A DNA stretch of 6,734 bases, taken from NCBI GenBank assembly GCA_023254985.1, contig JALRJT010000148.1, positions 1 through 6,734 of the forward strand, given 5' to 3'. The DNA is from Ilumatobacteraceae bacterium. GTDB lineage: Bacteria > Actinomycetota > Acidimicrobiia > Acidimicrobiales > Ilumatobacteraceae. The notes under the pieces were generated by a model. The model was not told the DNA's origin, did no database searches, and worked only from the letters and a program-made list of their open reading frames with translations. Below are positions 5,998-6,734 of the stretch, piece by piece. A program made the translations under genes and the position numbers. The first letter of the stretch is position 1. Each line of letters starts with the position of its first letter.

Positions 5998-6540
5998 TCA
6001 GCGAGGCGTCGGGGTGAGGAAGTTGGCGAACTGCCACGGATCCGAGCGATCGAGCAGGCGATCGTCGTTGCCGAAACCCGGGAACGGGTCGAAGCGCTCC
6101 GACAACGGCGTCCAGTCGGCTGGCGCCGAGTGGATCTCGCCGATGTAGGGACGCGTGGCGTCGAGGAGCTTCTTCCACGGCAGATCGTCGGGGACGCACA
6201 CGCCCTCGTTCGGGCAGTCGATCAACCACTGCACCGCTGCCACGACCGACCCCGCCACTTGCAAAGTGGTCGCGCTCTGGCCGGGGATGATGCTGCGCGC
6301 TTCGTCGATCGAGAGCAACGATCCGGTCCACCAGGACTTGAACGGATGCCCCATCACGAGCACGCCGAGCTCGTCGCGACCGGAGATGATCTCGTCGTTC
6401 AAGATGCGCTCGCGAGGCTGCATCTCCCAGTTGCGCATGCGCAACTCGAGCACGCTGTTGATCGCCACGTCGGATGGGTGGTAGGCGTAGTGCACCGTCG
6501 GTCGGTATGCGTCGGTGCCATCAGCATTTTTCACCGTGAG
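5998..6540 (-). pseudogene. hss: Homospermidine synthase, C-terminal 180 residues only (5' part replaced)
   Basis: Homospermidine synthase joins two putrescines (or putrescine and spermidine) in an NAD-dependent reaction. The normal protein is about 470-480 residues; here only the last ~180 remain, from LTVKNADG (codon at 6540) to TGA 6000-5998. Recognisable segments in order: YRPTVHYAYHPSD, RERILNDEII, DELGVLVMGHP, WWTGSLLSIDEAR, ATTLQVAGSVVA, RPYIGEI, DWTPL and, near the end, SDPWQFANFLT, closely matching the family's usual ending. The N-terminal NAD-binding Rossmann half is absent. The frame stays open to an ATG at 6639, but residues upstream of 6540 are a shadow of the patatin fragment, not Hss. 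All ten Ile codons I checked are ATC, as in the neighbours. The remnant could not be active alone. If the join at 6541-6546 is an assembly error, the real gene is intact in the genome. Confidence 0.85.
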
Positions 6541-6546
6541 GTGACG
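6541..6546. other. Abrupt joint between patatin and homospermidine synthase sequences
   Basis: Patatin similarity ends at the Ser codon 6547-6545, and Hss similarity starts at the Leu codon 6540-6538 in a different frame. Codon choice changes at the same place (Ile ATT on the right, ATC on the left). There are no inverted repeats, target duplications or integrase nearby that would point to a mobile element. Confidence 0.75.
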
Positions 6547-6734
6547 ACACATCGACCAGGCGCAAGACATCGAGATACCCCAGCGAGCAGACCCAGTCAC
6601 GATACTCATCAAGCTTGCCAGCCGCATAGAAGCCGCCAATCACCGCCCCCATCGAGCTGCCGGAAATCCCGACAATCTCGTAGCCTCGTTCTTCCAGCGC
6701 CTGAATCACGCCAATGTGGGCGTAACCACGCGCG
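6544..6734 (-). CDS. Patatin-like phospholipase, N-terminal fragment cut at both ends
   Basis: The frame enters from the right edge (first full codon at 6733) and reads ARGYAHIGVIQALEERGY, then GISGSSMGAVIGGFYAAG, then a segment ending LRLVDVS near 6545. ARG is the end of the patatin oxyanion-hole motif GGGxRG, whose glycines are off-window. GSSMG is the GxSxG nucleophile elbow, with the Ser at 6655-6653. Known relatives are bacterial patatin/RssA-type esterases or phospholipases; the catalytic Asp (DGG/DGA) would lie further on and is missing. After DVS the expected sequence stops and the frame hits TGA at 6523-6521 inside hss sequence. All five Ile codons are ATT, against ATC throughout the flanking genes, so this segment has a different origin; the wording looks proteobacterial to me. 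Not a functional gene as it stands. Confidence 0.85.

Noticed and set aside
5975..6331. A 130-codon minus-strand frame that ends in the leader peptide sequence
   Set aside because: The part upstream of ATG 5974 is an Arg-rich shadow of hss; only the last 11 codons make sense as a leader peptide.
6541..6639. In-frame N-terminal extension of the hss fragment to ATG 6639
   Set aside because: These 33 residues are an off-frame reading of the patatin fragment and do not match Hss.
6521..6734. A mobile element or phage boundary causing the hss/patatin joint
   Set aside because: No terminal inverted repeats, target duplication, transposase, integrase or tRNA attachment site is visible around the joint.
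1..6734. CRISPR array, tRNA, rRNA or toxin-antitoxin/defence genes
   Set aside because: No regularly spaced repeats, cloverleaf-like stretches or matching protein motifs were found on either strand.

Overview
The window comes from a GC-rich genome, most likely Actinomycetota and plausibly an Acidimicrobiia-type lineage. That placement is inferred from a PASTA-domain Ser/Thr kinase, a long 'type 2' 2-isopropylmalate synthase, an actinobacterial-type pyrF, a single-cluster ferredoxin, strong use of ATC for Ile, and a TANNNT-type promoter with a leaderless small ORF. I cannot name a species from the sequence.

Layout, left to right. Bases 1-1181 (+) hold the C-terminal part of a Ser/Thr kinase: the end of the kinase fold, a linker, one membrane helix and four PASTA repeats. 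Its N-terminus lies off the window. Twenty bases downstream is a 14-helix MFS drug:H+ antiporter of the DHA2 type (1202-2698, +). Facing it, and sharing a 4-base CTAG at the stop codons, is a compact minus-strand cluster read leuA (5837-4149), ferredoxin (4132-3941), pyrF (3938-3123) and an SCP2-domain protein (3111-2695), with gaps of only 16, 2 and 11 bases. This is probably one operon joining leucine synthesis, electron transfer, UMP synthesis and lipid binding.

The most informative non-coding element is the leader upstream of leuA (about 5988-5872, minus). A -10 box TAGGCT sits directly before an 11-codon ORF, MTSSTLVLLLT, with four Leu codons in five. A stem-loop follows, then a clear intrinsic terminator with a U-tract ahead of leuA. 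This looks like a classical ribosome-mediated leucine attenuator with a probably leaderless leader peptide. It may control the whole operon, including pyrF.

At the right edge, 5998-6540 (minus) encodes the last 180 residues of homospermidine synthase. At about 6541-6546 the homology stops abruptly and an unrelated, differently composed fragment of a patatin-like phospholipase takes over, in another frame, to the window end. Both genes are broken at this joint. It is either a real rearrangement or, more likely, a chimeric assembly join near a contig end. I found no IS element, CRISPR array, tRNA, rRNA or defence system, and apart from the leuA leader there is no gene-free stretch of more than 100 bases.
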